Source: Chlamydia trachomatis A/HAR-13
Lineage (GTDB): Bacteria > Chlamydiota > Chlamydiia > Chlamydiales > Chlamydiaceae
Direction of reading: 5' to 3'
Length of the DNA: 64,000 nt
NCBI RefSeq assembly: GCF_000012125.1
Contig: NC_007429.1
Span: 744,001 to 808,000, forward strand
Of the stretch, positions 36,395 through 45,524 are shown piece by piece. The notes under the pieces are model-generated. The model saw only the letters and a program-made list of their open reading frames with translations. It had not been told where the DNA came from and ran no database searches. A program made the position numbers and the translations under genes. Numbering within the stretch: position 1 is the stretch's first letter; each line of letters starts with the position of its first letter.

Positions 36395-37239
36395 TTCAAT
36401 GCCTCGCAATTGTCAATATCTGCCCAGAGTAAAAAACCTTCTTTAGAAGAAGCTTCATCTTGAGCTTCACCTGTTGGAAGAGGCAACTCTTCCACAGCTT
36501 CTTCCGCAGGTCTTTCTGCAGGACGCACCGGAGATAAAATTCCGATGCCTAAACGTTTCTTCGCATCAATAACAGCATCTTTAAGCACATTGACAATTAG
36601 ACGGATACTCTTCATGGAATCATCGTTACAAGGGATAACATGATTAATAGGTGTTGGATCGCAGTTTGTATCCACTAAAGCCATGACAGGAATGCCAAGT
36701 TTCCCAGCTTCCGCAACAGCAATGCGCTCATAGCCTGGATCAATTACAATCAGAAGCCCTGGGAGAGAGTTCATATGACGAACGCCTTCCAGGTTGTTGA
36801 GCAATTTGCGATGTCTTTTTGCTAATAAAGCGAGCTCTTTTTTCGTAAGACCAGAATTAGAAGCCTCAAGATCCAATTCAATTCTATTCAATGTCTTCAC
36901 AGAGTTTCTAATGGTTGCCATGTTGGTCAACATGCCGCCCAACCATCTCTCCGAAGCAAAGAATTCACCGCATTCGATCGCAGCTTCTCTAATGATCTGT
37001 TTTGCTTGTTTTTTTGTTCCAACAAACAAAATAGATTTCTCTTGTCCAATAGTTGTTTGAATGCAAGCAACAGCCTTTTTCAACTGGGCCAAAGTCTTAG
37101 CCAAGTCGATGATGTAAAGACCATTTTTTTCTTCAAAAATAAAAGGCTTCATTCGGGGATTCCAGCGACTTGTCTGGTGCCCAAAATGTGCCCCGGATTC
37201 TAACAGTTCTTTTAAAGTGAGTGTGCAGGGAAATTCCAA
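36391..37239 (-). CDS. rpsB: Ribosomal protein S2 (CT680), TTG start
   Basis: 282 residues. The start is TTG at 37239, with AGGAAC about ten bases upstream on the minus strand; no ATG exists before the conserved block [20 protein letters not shown]. Later conserved blocks: [16 protein letters not shown] and LVDTNCDP. The C-terminal 40 residues are an acidic Pro/Glu-rich tail beyond the usual S2 length. It leads the rpsB-tsf-pyrH-frr operon. The weak start codon for a highly expressed protein may allow autoregulation, which is known for S2 in other bacteria. Confidence 0.96.
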   Translation of the reverse strand: MEFPCTLTLKELLESGAHFGHQTSRWNPRMKPFIFEEKNGLYIIDLAKTLAQLKKAVACIQTTIGQEKSILFVGTKKQAKQIIREAAIECGEFFASERWLGGMLTNMATIRNSVKTLNRIELDLEASNSGLTKKELALLAKRHRKLLNNLEGVRHMNSLPGLLIVIDPGYERIAVAEAGKLGIPVMALVDTNCDPTPINHVIPCNDDSMKSIRLIVNVLKDAVIDAKKRLGIGILSPVRPAERPAEEAVEELPLPTGEAQDEASSKEGFLLWADIDNCEALK

Positions 37240-37320
37240 GCTTTGTTCCTCTTTTTATGTGTTAACAAGGCATCTGAGTGATGCTCAGATTTCAGACTTG
37301 GGAGTCATATTGGGAGTAAA

Positions 37321-37391
37321 AGCGCCCGATCAGAATCGAACTGACACCGGTAGCTTGGAAGGCTACAGCTCTACCATTGAGCTACGGGCGC
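37321..37391 (-). tRNA. tRNA-Gly (anticodon TCC)
   Basis: 71 bases on the minus strand: acceptor GCGCCCG / CGGGCGC, D arm GCTC/GAGC, anticodon loop CTTCCAA, T arm TCAGTTCGATTCTGA. Discriminator T; CCA not encoded. It lies upstream of rpsB. Confidence 0.96.
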
Positions 37392-37507
37392 GCTCAAGTA
37401 GACCGATATAGTACTGGAAGTAAGGATTTTTATGCAATCTTCTTTTAGAGAAATTTTATTTTGGCTTGCAAAAAGATAGGAAGGAAGTCAATCGAACAAA
37501 AGTTTAT

Positions 37508-37540
37508 AAAAAAACTGGACCCGACCGAAGCCGAGCCCAG
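37508..37540 (-). terminator. Terminator of ompA with UUCG tetraloop
   Basis: On the minus strand an 11-pair stem (with three G-T pairs) from 37540 to 37515 is capped by C(TTCG)G and followed by seven T (37514-37508). The classical intrinsic terminator form, about 75 bases after the ompA stop. Confidence 0.92.
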
Positions 37541-37585
37541 AAACACGGATAGCGTTATTAACAAAGATAAGCTTACTAAGAAAAG

Positions 37586-37615
37586 ATTCTAATATAATTA
37601 TACAATTATTAGAAT
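37586..37615 (-). other. AT-rich hairpin directly after the ompA stop
   Basis: ATTCTAA / TTAGAAT, a two-base bulge, then TAATT / AATTA around ATAC. Twelve A-T rich pairs begin two bases after the ompA stop codon and precede the GC-rich terminator. Possible mRNA 3' stabiliser. Confidence 0.5.
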
Positions 37616-37616
37616 A

Positions 37617-38807
37617 TTAGAAGCGGAATTGTGCATTTACGTGAGCTGCTCTCTCATCGATCAAGCGAGTCTCAATTGTAACTGCGTATTTATCTGCATC
37701 TACAACAGTTGTTCCTACTGCAATACCGCAAGATTTTCTAGATTTCATCTTGTTCAACTGCAAGGAAACGATTTGCATTGTATCAGCCAGTTCGTTTTCT
37801 GCGGAAGAGACCACAGTTCCTTTACCAGCGATGGTCGGGTTTAGAGTAGTGGTATCCAAGACTGGTTTAGCCAATTTAGGCTGAGCGATACGGATCGTGT
37901 CGGCATCAAAACTTACTCTAGACCATTTAACTCCAATGTAAGGAGTGAACATATTTAATCTGTAAGAAAGGGCTAAACTTGCTTGCCACTCATGGTAGTC
38001 AATAGAGGCATCCTTAGTCCCTGTCGCAGCTTCTGTTCCTGCGGTAATATCAAGTGGAAATTCCGCCCCAACATATCCTTTCGGCTTATTAATAGTAAAT
38101 TCGGATGCATTACAAAGAACATTCAACTCTTCTACTTTAGGTTTAGATTGAGCATATTGGAAAGAAGCTCCTAACGTTGCACACCCACATTCCCAGAGAG
38201 CTGCACGAGCACCTACGCTCCAAGCAAAGGTAGTGTCTGTATAAAGCTCAACCACAGCTTGATTCAAAGCAGTGTTAGGAACAATATTCGCTGTATCAAA
38301 GCCAGAAGATTGTGTTTTTGTTCCGAATAATCCAACTAAGTTGAAGGAAGCGGAGTTTCCTTTTAAATAACCGGTAGTTGCTCCCAATGTACAAAATACA
38401 TCAAAACGATCCCAGATATTTAATGCCATGTAAGCAGCGTTCGTAAACATTTCAGCATCTTGCATGTGTTTGCCATAAGCGGGATTTGGGCGAGCAACAT
38501 TTGCTACTGGATCCTTTTCTAAGCCTGCTACATCGCTGGTAGTAGGCGCCGCTCCCATCTGAAATTCTTTATTCACATCTGTTTTCAAAACACGGTCGAA
38601 AACAAAGTCACCATAGTAACCCATACGCATGCTGATAGCGTCACACCAAGTGGTGCAAGGATCGCAAGGATCTCCGCCGAAACCTTCCCACAGAATTCCG
38701 TCGATCATAAGGCTTGGTTCAGCAGGATTCCCCACAGGCAGAGCTTGCAAGGAGGAAGCAGAACTCAAAGCGGCAAATACTAATACCGATTTCAAGAGTT
38801 TTTTCAT
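37617..38807 (-). CDS. ompA: Major outer membrane protein MOMP (CT681)
   Basis: 396 residues. Signal peptide [21 protein letters not shown], mature start [10 protein letters not shown], and the cysteine-rich [18 protein letters not shown]. It ends with an outer-membrane beta-barrel strand finishing in Phe (VNAQFRF). MOMP is a trimeric porin and the dominant, disulfide-linked surface antigen. The variable segments ([17 protein letters not shown] in VD1, [19 protein letters not shown] in VD3) are of the C-complex type; from memory they match serovar A. Ribosome site GAGG six bases or so before ATG. A tandem-promoter region lies upstream. Confidence 0.99.
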   Translation of the reverse strand: MKKLLKSVLVFAALSSASSLQALPVGNPAEPSLMIDGILWEGFGGDPCDPCTTWCDAISMRMGYYGDFVFDRVLKTDVNKEFQMGAAPTTSDVAGLEKDPVANVARPNPAYGKHMQDAEMFTNAAYMALNIWDRFDVFCTLGATTGYLKGNSASFNLVGLFGTKTQSSGFDTANIVPNTALNQAVVELYTDTTFAWSVGARAALWECGCATLGASFQYAQSKPKVEELNVLCNASEFTINKPKGYVGAEFPLDITAGTEAATGTKDASIDYHEWQASLALSYRLNMFTPYIGVKWSRVSFDADTIRIAQPKLAKPVLDTTTLNPTIAGKGTVVSSAENELADTMQIVSLQLNKMKSRKSCGIAVGTTVVDADKYAVTIETRLIDERAAHVNAQFRF

Positions 38808-39414
38808 TCTTACCTCTAAATTGTATAATTAGCTCTCTTTGTGCTCGCTATCTTTTTCTGGCGGCACTGTGTCCTAGTTAAAGCCAGACAAGATGTCCTG
38901 TAGCAATTAATGGCCTGAGGAATGTCTTGCAAGTAAAAGCAGCCTTAATCGAGAACATGTCGTTCAATGCTCGAGACCATAACAAAATTTTCTTATTCTC
39001 GTAAAGTTGATAAGAAAAACGTTCGTCCCAGGAAGAAGCCCTTAAGCGCCTCCTGATTTAGCAATAAAGCAGAGAGCCATTTTTGTATATCTTTTTATGT
39101 TTTTATGTTCTTGGTTTTTGCGAAAAAAATCGCTCTGAAACCGAGAGCAAAAGCCATGTTGGCAAGATGTTGATTGTTGAGAATGAGAGGGTTTTGAGTT
39201 AATTATAAAACAGTTCAATTTTTATGAGTTGTTAATTTCCAAAACCTAAGATTTTTGTGTTTGGAATAGCTCGAAGATGGGGGTTTGGCTAAAAGAAAAG
39301 AGGAGATTTTTGTAAGAAAATCTAAGAATTTGTTTTGATAGAAATCGTTTTTATTACTACAAAGAAAGTGTTTTTAAACGGGCTCCCAATAAAAACAGAT
39401 TAAACTAACCATAT
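38808..39414. other. 607-base divergent regulatory region of ompA and pbp2
   Basis: No coding frame. On the minus strand it holds the ompA leader and promoters, including the P1-type promoter at 39061-39089. The ompA-proximal 250 bases would be transcribed as a long leader from P1. The pbp2-proximal part (39180-39400) is very AT-rich with repeated A- and T-tracts, likely bent DNA. No operator is identified. Confidence 0.6.
39061..39089 (-). promoter_or_regulatory. ompA upstream promoter (P1-like, sigma-66)
   Basis: Read on the minus strand: TATACA (-35, 39089-39084), exactly 17 bases, TATTGC (-10, 39066-39061). The start site would be near 39054, about 247 bases before the ompA ATG, agreeing with the long-leader promoter I recall from published mapping. 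Confidence 0.7.
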
Positions 39415-42400
39415 ATGAAAAGAAAACGACGCACCCCACTTTCTGTGCCAGAAAAGGCTAACAGACTGCTTGTGGGATTTATTATTGCTTTGTCTATCAT
39501 CACTTTGCGTATATGGCATGTTGCTGTTGTGCAGCACGAGAAAAAGAAGGAAGAAGCTTACCGTCCTCAGCGTAGAAGTGTTCCTGAGCATTGTGATCGC
39601 GCAGGAGTATGTGATCGTTTTGGTAAGACGCTGGCAGAAAACGTTTTACAATATAATGTGGGGATCTCTTATCGAGCGATACGTGATATTCCGACGCGTG
39701 TTTGGCATACAGATGAGCAAGGGAATAAGAGGCTTGTTCCTGTTCGTAAGGATTACATTAAAAAATTTGTAGATTTTTTGGCTCAAGAGCTGCATATGGA
39801 CCGGGATTTCGTTGAAGATACGATCCATGCCAAAGCTTCTGTATTAGGGTCTGTACCTTACATCCTTCAGGCTAATGTATCTGAGCGTACTTTTTTAAGG
39901 CTCAAGATGCTGGAGAAGGATTGGCCAGGATTGCATGTCGAATCTTCGGTTCGCAGACACTATCCTGAAGGGCGCACAGTAGCTGATTTGTTGGGGTATG
40001 TCGGACCTATTAGCGCAGAAGAACATAGAAAAATTACGAGGGAGTTAGGAAATCTCAGAGAATGCATTCGTTCTTATGAAGAGGGTGAGGATCCTAAATT
40101 TCCTGCAGGAATATCGAGCGTCGATCAAGTACGCAAGCTTTTGCATGAGTTAGAGATGCATGCCTATGGATTAAACTCCTTGATCGGCAAATTAGGTGTA
40201 GAAGCTTTTTGTGATCGTAAATTAAGAGGTTTGATAGGCAAGCGATCTATGCTGGTAGATCGAAGAGGGAATTTTATTCAGGAGATGGAAGGTTCTTCTG
40301 TTGGAAGCCCAGGTAGAAAAATCCAGTTAACGATCTCTACAGAGCTACAAGCTTTTGCTCATGAGCTCCTTGCAGAACATGAGCGAGGTGAGGTGTTTTG
40401 CGATTATCGACAGTGGCGTCAGCAACAATATTTGCCGCCTTTTTTCCCTTGGATAAAAGGCGGGGCGATTGTTGCTATGGATCCTAAGAATGGGCAAATT
40501 CTAGCGATGGCCTCTTCACCACGTTATGACAATAATGACTTTATCAATATGAAAGACTCTCCTAATCAGGAGGAGTGTCGTTCTTCTGTATTGCGATGGC
40601 TGGAAAACCTTGAGTACATCGGAGAAGTATTTGATAGACGCGTTCCTTTACGAAGAGAGCGATTGGATCCTCTCAGTGGAAAATATTTTGATGAAGAGCT
40701 CTCTTTTTCGTATCGAGCTTTTTTAGATTTTATTTTGCCAGACACTTCTAAAGTTAAGCAGATGCTATGTGAGAAAGGGTCTGTTGGGCTTTCTATTTAT
40801 CTGCAAGGAACGATCGAGCAGCTTTTGGAAATGTTTGAGTGTGAAGAAAAAGAGTGTGGTCTCGTTTTTGATGTTCTATTCCCTAAAGAGAATGGGCATG
40901 AGATTATCGGAGAGATCACATCTCTTAAACGACAGAAACAGTTTAAAGCTATCCTTGCTGAAAGAGAAGAAGAGGTACAAGCTTTTCGCGAGCGTCTTGG
41001 CTCTATTTTTGCAGATCTATCTGCCAACTACGATAAAATTCTATTTCTGGATCTATTGCGTACGGCAGTAGATCCAGAAAAAATCTCTATCTCTTTATTA
41101 GCAGAAATTGGCCATATGTCTGTCTTGGATTTTGTAAATTATCAAGGGCATTTCATTGCTTTGCGGAAATCATTTGCTAAACTGATGGAGAATGCATTTA
41201 TCGATCATGATTTTACCGCTTGGCGTGAAGAGCATTTCACACAGTTTATTAAGCAGAAACGCGATGAGGAGTTGGAGAGGAAACAACAATACCCAACCCC
41301 TTATGTGGATTATTTAGTAGAAGAGCGGTCTCGGCAATATGCTCTTTTTTGCCGAGAGCATATGGATTCTTTTATTACTTTTTTATTGTCAGAGATAGAG
41401 CCTCCTCTTGGTAATCCCTATTATCAGGAGATTGCTTGTTGGCGCCAAGAACTACGTTCTGGCGCTTACCCTGCTTTAGAATGGCGAGAGCATTACGATT
41501 TTTTACATAAGCATTTGTCGCAGACCTCTTATGATTTATGCGAACTGTTTGCAGCTTTTCGAGAGTTTTCTGAGCTTAAGCGTCCTCTATATGGACAATA
41601 TCCACTAACACTGACGCGGAACATAGAGCAAATAGAGCAGGATCTGATCGCTTCTTTTTACCCATTGTATGGTTATGGGCATCTATCTGCTCATGCTTTC
41701 GGTCAAGCAGCGACTTTAGGGTCTATTTTTAAGTTAGTATCTGCTTATTCCGTTCTTGTGCAGCATCTTTCTGACCAAGAAGATTTATCTAAGTTATTGG
41801 TGATCGTAGATAAGCAATCTCTGGGGCTGCGTTCTGGGAAGCCTCATGTTGGATTTTTTAAAGACGGCTCTCCTATTGCTTCTTTCTTTAAAGGAGGGAT
41901 TCTGCCTGGGAATGATTATTCTGGGAGAGGATATATCGATCTGATCGCAGCTTTGGAGATGTCTAGCAATCCCTATTTTTCTCTTCTCGTTAGTGAATAT
42001 CTTTCTGATCCTGAAGATTTATGCGAGGCAGCTAAACTCTTCGGTTTTGGAGAAAAAACAGGGATAGGACTTCCTGGAGAATATGCTGGAAGAGTGCCTA
42101 TCGATGTCGCATATAACCGTTCGGGGTTATATGCGACTGCTATTGGGCAACATACATTAGTGGTGACTCCTTTACAAACCGCAGTGATGATGGCGACGTT
42201 AGTTAATGGAGGGATTGTTTATCAGCCGAGTTTGATACAAGGTGAGTGGTATCAAGGAAGTTTTTCTCCAGAACAAGCTAAGAAGAAAAGAGAAATTTTC
42301 TTGCCAGATTCGATCGTCGATCTATTTAAGAGAGGTATGCATAACGTGATTTGGGGTCAATACGGGACGACGCGGTTCATGCGTCAACGGTTTGCTCCTG

Positions 42401-42657
42401 AACGATTGGCTCGTATTATTGGCAAAACGAGCACAGCAGAAGTGATTGCGCGAGTAGGGTTAGATCGTGAGCGAGGACGCATGAAATTGAAAGACGTGTG
42501 GTTCGCTGCGGTAGGATATGAAGATGAAGCGTTATCTCATCCGGATATTGTTGTTGTTGTGTACTTACGGCTAGGAGAGTTTGGAAGGGATGCTGCGCCT
42601 ATGGCAGTGCGTATAATAGAGAAATGGGAAGAGATTCGTAAAAAATCTTTCAGCTAA
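39415..42657 (+). CDS. pbp2: Penicillin-binding protein 2, giant form (CT682)
   Basis: 1080 residues against about 630 for E. coli PBP2. One N-terminal membrane span (LLVGFIIALSIITLRIWHVAV), dimerisation domain with RRHYPEGRTVADLLGYVG, then the transpeptidase. Active-site motifs: S770-I-F-K773, S850-S-N852, and K1004-T-S instead of KTG. Between GGAIVAMDPKNGQILAMA (about 350) and the SxxK serine about 350-380 extra residues are inserted; they are charged and mostly helical, with no known domain. PBP2 cross-links peptidoglycan in the periplasm. In chlamydiae it works with MreB/RodA in septal synthesis, since FtsZ is absent. Confidence 0.95.
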   Translation: MKRKRRTPLSVPEKANRLLVGFIIALSIITLRIWHVAVVQHEKKKEEAYRPQRRSVPEHCDRAGVCDRFGKTLAENVLQYNVGISYRAIRDIPTRVWHTDEQGNKRLVPVRKDYIKKFVDFLAQELHMDRDFVEDTIHAKASVLGSVPYILQANVSERTFLRLKMLEKDWPGLHVESSVRRHYPEGRTVADLLGYVGPISAEEHRKITRELGNLRECIRSYEEGEDPKFPAGISSVDQVRKLLHELEMHAYGLNSLIGKLGVEAFCDRKLRGLIGKRSMLVDRRGNFIQEMEGSSVGSPGRKIQLTISTELQAFAHELLAEHERGEVFCDYRQWRQQQYLPPFFPWIKGGAIVAMDPKNGQILAMASSPRYDNNDFINMKDSPNQEECRSSVLRWLENLEYIGEVFDRRVPLRRERLDPLSGKYFDEELSFSYRAFLDFILPDTSKVKQMLCEKGSVGLSIYLQGTIEQLLEMFECEEKECGLVFDVLFPKENGHEIIGEITSLKRQKQFKAILAEREEEVQAFRERLGSIFADLSANYDKILFLDLLRTAVDPEKISISLLAEIGHMSVLDFVNYQGHFIALRKSFAKLMENAFIDHDFTAWREEHFTQFIKQKRDEELERKQQYPTPYVDYLVEERSRQYALFCREHMDSFITFLLSEIEPPLGNPYYQEIACWRQELRSGAYPALEWREHYDFLHKHLSQTSYDLCELFAAFREFSELKRPLYGQYPLTLTRNIEQIEQDLIASFYPLYGYGHLSAHAFGQAATLGSIFKLVSAYSVLVQHLSDQEDLSKLLVIVDKQSLGLRSGKPHVGFFKDGSPIASFFKGGILPGNDYSGRGYIDLIAALEMSSNPYFSLLVSEYLSDPEDLCEAAKLFGFGEKTGIGLPGEYAGRVPIDVAYNRSGLYATAIGQHTLVVTPLQTAVMMATLVNGGIVYQPSLIQGEWYQGSFSPEQAKKKREIFLPDSIVDLFKRGMHNVIWGQYGTTRFMRQRFAPERLARIIGKTSTAEVIARVGLDRERGRMKLKDVWFAAVGYEDEALSHPDIVVVVYLRLGEFGRDAAPMAVRIIEKWEEIRKKSFS

Positions 42658-42665
42658 TTCGTGAT

Positions 42666-42680
42666 TGGCACGGTTTTTGC
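42666..42680 (+). promoter_or_regulatory. Sigma-54 promoter, perfect -24/-12
   Basis: TGGCAC (42666-42671), five bases, TTGC (42677-42680), then TCCTGTAAAA. It starts 9 bases after the pbp2 stop and 55 bases before the CT683 start. Nearly the same sequence as the promoter at 8731. Confidence 0.87.
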
Positions 42681-42720
42681 TCCTGTAAAAGGTAAGGTAT
42701 TACTTTGACAGGGAACGACT

Positions 42721-43728
42721 ATGGAAGAGGCGGAAAAGCATTTAGCGAAAGAGTTTTTGTGTTCAGGCATTAATTTATTTTTGAGTGGTGAGTACGAGCA
42801 AGCAGAAGAGAGATTGAAAGAGTCCTTAGAGTTAGACTCGGAAGCTGGGCTAGCCTATTGTTATCTGGGGATTATTGCGTTAGAAACAGGACGTACAGCT
42901 GAGGCTTTGGTTTGGTGTAAGCAAGGGTTAGAAGCTGAGCCTGGAGACAGCTATTTACGTTATTGTTATGGCGTGGCTTTAGATAAAGCCGATCGCTTAG
43001 AAGAAGCGATCGGGCATTATCAAGTGTATACAGAGTTACATCCTGAAGATATAGAATGTTTATTTAGTTTAGGGAGTGCATATCATCGTTTATTGCGTTA
43101 TGAAGAAGCGATTGCTTGTTTTGATCGCATTACGCAGTTGGATCCATGGAATCCTCAAGGTCTATACAATAAAGCAGTCGTTTTATCAGATATGGAGGAT
43201 GAGGAAGGCGCCATTGATTTATTAGAATCTACGGTGAAAAGAAACCCTCTATATTGGAAAGCTTGGGTTAAATTAGGTTATTTACTTTCTAGAAATAAGA
43301 TTTGGGATCGTGCAACGGAAGCATATGAGCGTGTTGTGCAGTTGCGTCCTGATTTGTCAGATGGGCATTACAATCTTGGGTTATGTTATTTAACGCTAGA
43401 TAAAACGCGATTAGCATTGAAAGCGTTTCAAGAATCTTTGCTGTTAAATGCAGAAGATGCGGATGCGCATTTTTATATAGGATTAGCTCATATGGATCTT
43501 AAGCAAAATGAGCAGGCATATGATGCATTTTATCGAGCTCTAGGGATCAATTTAGATCACGAACGTTCGCACTATTTATTGGGATATTTACATCATATGC
43601 AAGGCGAGTCGGAAAAAGCAGAAAAGGAACTTTCTTTTTTGGTTGCTAAAGAATCTGTGTTTGCTCCTTTGTTACAAAAAACCGTAAGCAGCTCGGTTTT
43701 TCTGGGTAAAAAGGAGACATTATTTTGA
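42721..43728 (+). CDS. TPR-repeat protein under sigma-54 control (CT683)
   Basis: 335 residues formed of about eight consecutive TPR units, for example GEYEQAEERLKESLELDSEA, LRYEEAIACFDRITQLDPWN, KIWDRATEAYERVVQLRPDL and KTRLALKAFQESLLLNAEDA. No signal peptide or span, so a cytoplasmic scaffold or chaperone. GACAGGGA precedes the ATG. A perfect RpoN promoter stands upstream and tandem hairpins downstream, making a single-gene regulated unit. The partner is unknown; TPR proteins of this size often act as type III translocator chaperones, but nothing here shows that. Confidence 0.93.
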   Translation: MEEAEKHLAKEFLCSGINLFLSGEYEQAEERLKESLELDSEAGLAYCYLGIIALETGRTAEALVWCKQGLEAEPGDSYLRYCYGVALDKADRLEEAIGHYQVYTELHPEDIECLFSLGSAYHRLLRYEEAIACFDRITQLDPWNPQGLYNKAVVLSDMEDEEGAIDLLESTVKRNPLYWKAWVKLGYLLSRNKIWDRATEAYERVVQLRPDLSDGHYNLGLCYLTLDKTRLALKAFQESLLLNAEDADAHFYIGLAHMDLKQNEQAYDAFYRALGINLDHERSHYLLGYLHHMQGESEKAEKELSFLVAKESVFAPLLQKTVSSSVFLGKKETLF

Positions 43729-44070
43729 ATAAGCGAACCCTTTTTTGCTTAGCAATACTCTCTCTGACTGTCTAGCGATTTTTTGATTTTTTATTTGTTT
43801 GTGTTGTAGAAAAATTCCATTTTTTTTACGATCCGTAGCCAACAAGTTTTTTTCTTAAGGGCTGTTTGACAGTCCTTTCCTTGGGTCTAGGGAGAGACAT
43901 CCTCTTTCCCTAGGCTGTCTTTCTTTTTTTTTCAAGAAGGTGTTCGAAAAAAATATCTCGAATTGCAGTTCAGGATTTGTTTTGCCTTTTTTGAGACAGA
44001 GGAGATAATAGGCTCTTTTCTCACGAGCTCCACTCCAAATAGAGTGGCATCCTGATGAAAGAGGAGGATC
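43729..44070 (+). other. 342-base spacer between CT683 and sufB
   Basis: No coding frame. It contains two consecutive hairpins with a T-run (43857-43935), then a purine-rich stretch and the sufB ribosome site (GAGGAGG at 44060-44066). The sufB promoter should lie between 43940 and 44040. Confidence 0.6.
43857..43935 (+). terminator. Tandem stem-loops with T-run after CT683
   Basis: AAGGGCTGT / ACAGTCCTT (43857-43865, 43869-43877), then CTAGGGAGAGA / TCTTTCCCTAG (43887-43897, 43903-43913), followed by GCTGTCTTTC and nine or so T. The second is a good intrinsic terminator about 160 bases after the CT683 stop, or the 3' end of a small RNA. Confidence 0.7.
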
Positions 44071-45522
44071 ATGGACGCACCGGTAGATAAATTTCTGCAG
44101 CAGCAGGAATATCCCTATGGATTTGTTACTCCGATACAGTCGGAAGGGTTAGCGCCAGGTATTAGTGAAGAACATATAGAGCAATTGGTTCATTTACGCG
44201 GCGAGCCTAAATTTTTATTAGATTTCCGGTTAAAAGCGTTTCGTTTTTGGCAAAAGATGGAAGAACCTACATGGGCTCGCCTGCGCTATCCACCTATCGC
44301 CTATGATGACATCGTCTATTTTTCGGCCCCTAAAACAAAGAAACCCCTAGGGAAATTAGAAGACGCAGATCCAGAAATTTTAGAGACATTTAAAAAATTA
44401 GGCATCCCTATTGATGAGCAAAAAAGACTTCTCAATGTGCAGGATGTTGCTATGGATTTAGTGTTTGATTCCGTTTCCATAGGGACGACTTTCAAAAAAA
44501 CTTTGGAAGATGCTGGAGTCATTTTCTGTTCATTTCGGGAGGCAATCCACAATTATCCTGATTTAGTGAAGCGCTATTTAGGATCCGTAGTGCCAGCTCG
44601 GGATAATTTCTTCGCGGCATTAAATTCTGCAGTGTTTAGTGACGGGTCGTTCGTGTATATCCCTAAGGGAGTTTGCTGTCCGATGGAGATATCTACATAT
44701 TTTAGAATCAATGATAAAGAGTCCGGGCAATTTGAGCGGACGCTTATCATTGCGGAAGATGACTCCTATGTCAGTTATTTAGAAGGATGTACAGCACCTT
44801 CTTTCTCTTCGCATCAACTGCATGCCGCTGTTGTTGAGCTGGTAGCACATAACCGTTCGGTTATCCGCTACTCAACCGTACAAAATTGGTATCCTGGAGA
44901 TCGTAAGACGGGGAAGGGAGGCATTTATAATTTTGTTACCAAACGGGGATTATGTGCAGGAGAGCATTCTAAAATTTCCTGGTCTCAGGTGGAAGTCGGT
45001 GCTGCGATTACTTGGAAATATCCGAGCTGTATTCTAAAGGGAGAGAACAGCGTAGGGGAGTTCTATTCTATAGCACTAACTAATGGGAAGATGCAGGCGG
45101 ATACAGGAACAAAAATGTTACATATTGGGAAAGGCTCTTCATCAACCATTGTTTCTAAGGGAATTTCTGCAGAAGAATCTCACAATACTTTCCGTAGTTT
45201 GGTTTCAATTTCTTCTCAGGCAGTGGGAAGTTGTAATTACACGCAGTGCGACTCTATGCTTGTTGGAGAGCACTGCGGGGCTTATACGGATCCACAAATT
45301 GTTGTAAACAATGGAAAGAGTTGCGTGGAACATGAAGCTGCAACTTCTAAATTACGAGAAGATCAGTTGTTTTATCTTCGTAGTCGAGGATTCAATACGG
45401 AAGAAGCGGTTAGTTTAGTGGTACATGGTTTCTGTAGGGAGGTTATAGAGCTATTACCTCTAGAGTTTGCTCGGGAAGCAACCAAGTTATTAATGATTAA
45501 GTTAGAAAATAGTGTAGGCTAG
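44071..45522 (+). CDS. sufB: Fe-S scaffold protein SufB (CT684)
   Basis: 483 residues, the normal SufB length. Conserved blocks: [45 protein letters not shown], and the late RSEAxxxxI-type region with [19 protein letters not shown]. SufB with SufC and SufD assembles Fe-S clusters in the cytoplasm. First gene of sufB-C-D-S; the start has a strong GAGGAGG. Confidence 0.97.
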   Translation: MDAPVDKFLQQQEYPYGFVTPIQSEGLAPGISEEHIEQLVHLRGEPKFLLDFRLKAFRFWQKMEEPTWARLRYPPIAYDDIVYFSAPKTKKPLGKLEDADPEILETFKKLGIPIDEQKRLLNVQDVAMDLVFDSVSIGTTFKKTLEDAGVIFCSFREAIHNYPDLVKRYLGSVVPARDNFFAALNSAVFSDGSFVYIPKGVCCPMEISTYFRINDKESGQFERTLIIAEDDSYVSYLEGCTAPSFSSHQLHAAVVELVAHNRSVIRYSTVQNWYPGDRKTGKGGIYNFVTKRGLCAGEHSKISWSQVEVGAAITWKYPSCILKGENSVGEFYSIALTNGKMQADTGTKMLHIGKGSSSTIVSKGISAEESHNTFRSLVSISSQAVGSCNYTQCDSMLVGEHCGAYTDPQIVVNNGKSCVEHEAATSKLREDQLFYLRSRGFNTEEAVSLVVHGFCREVIELLPLEFAREATKLLMIKLENSVG

Positions 45523-45524
45523 AA

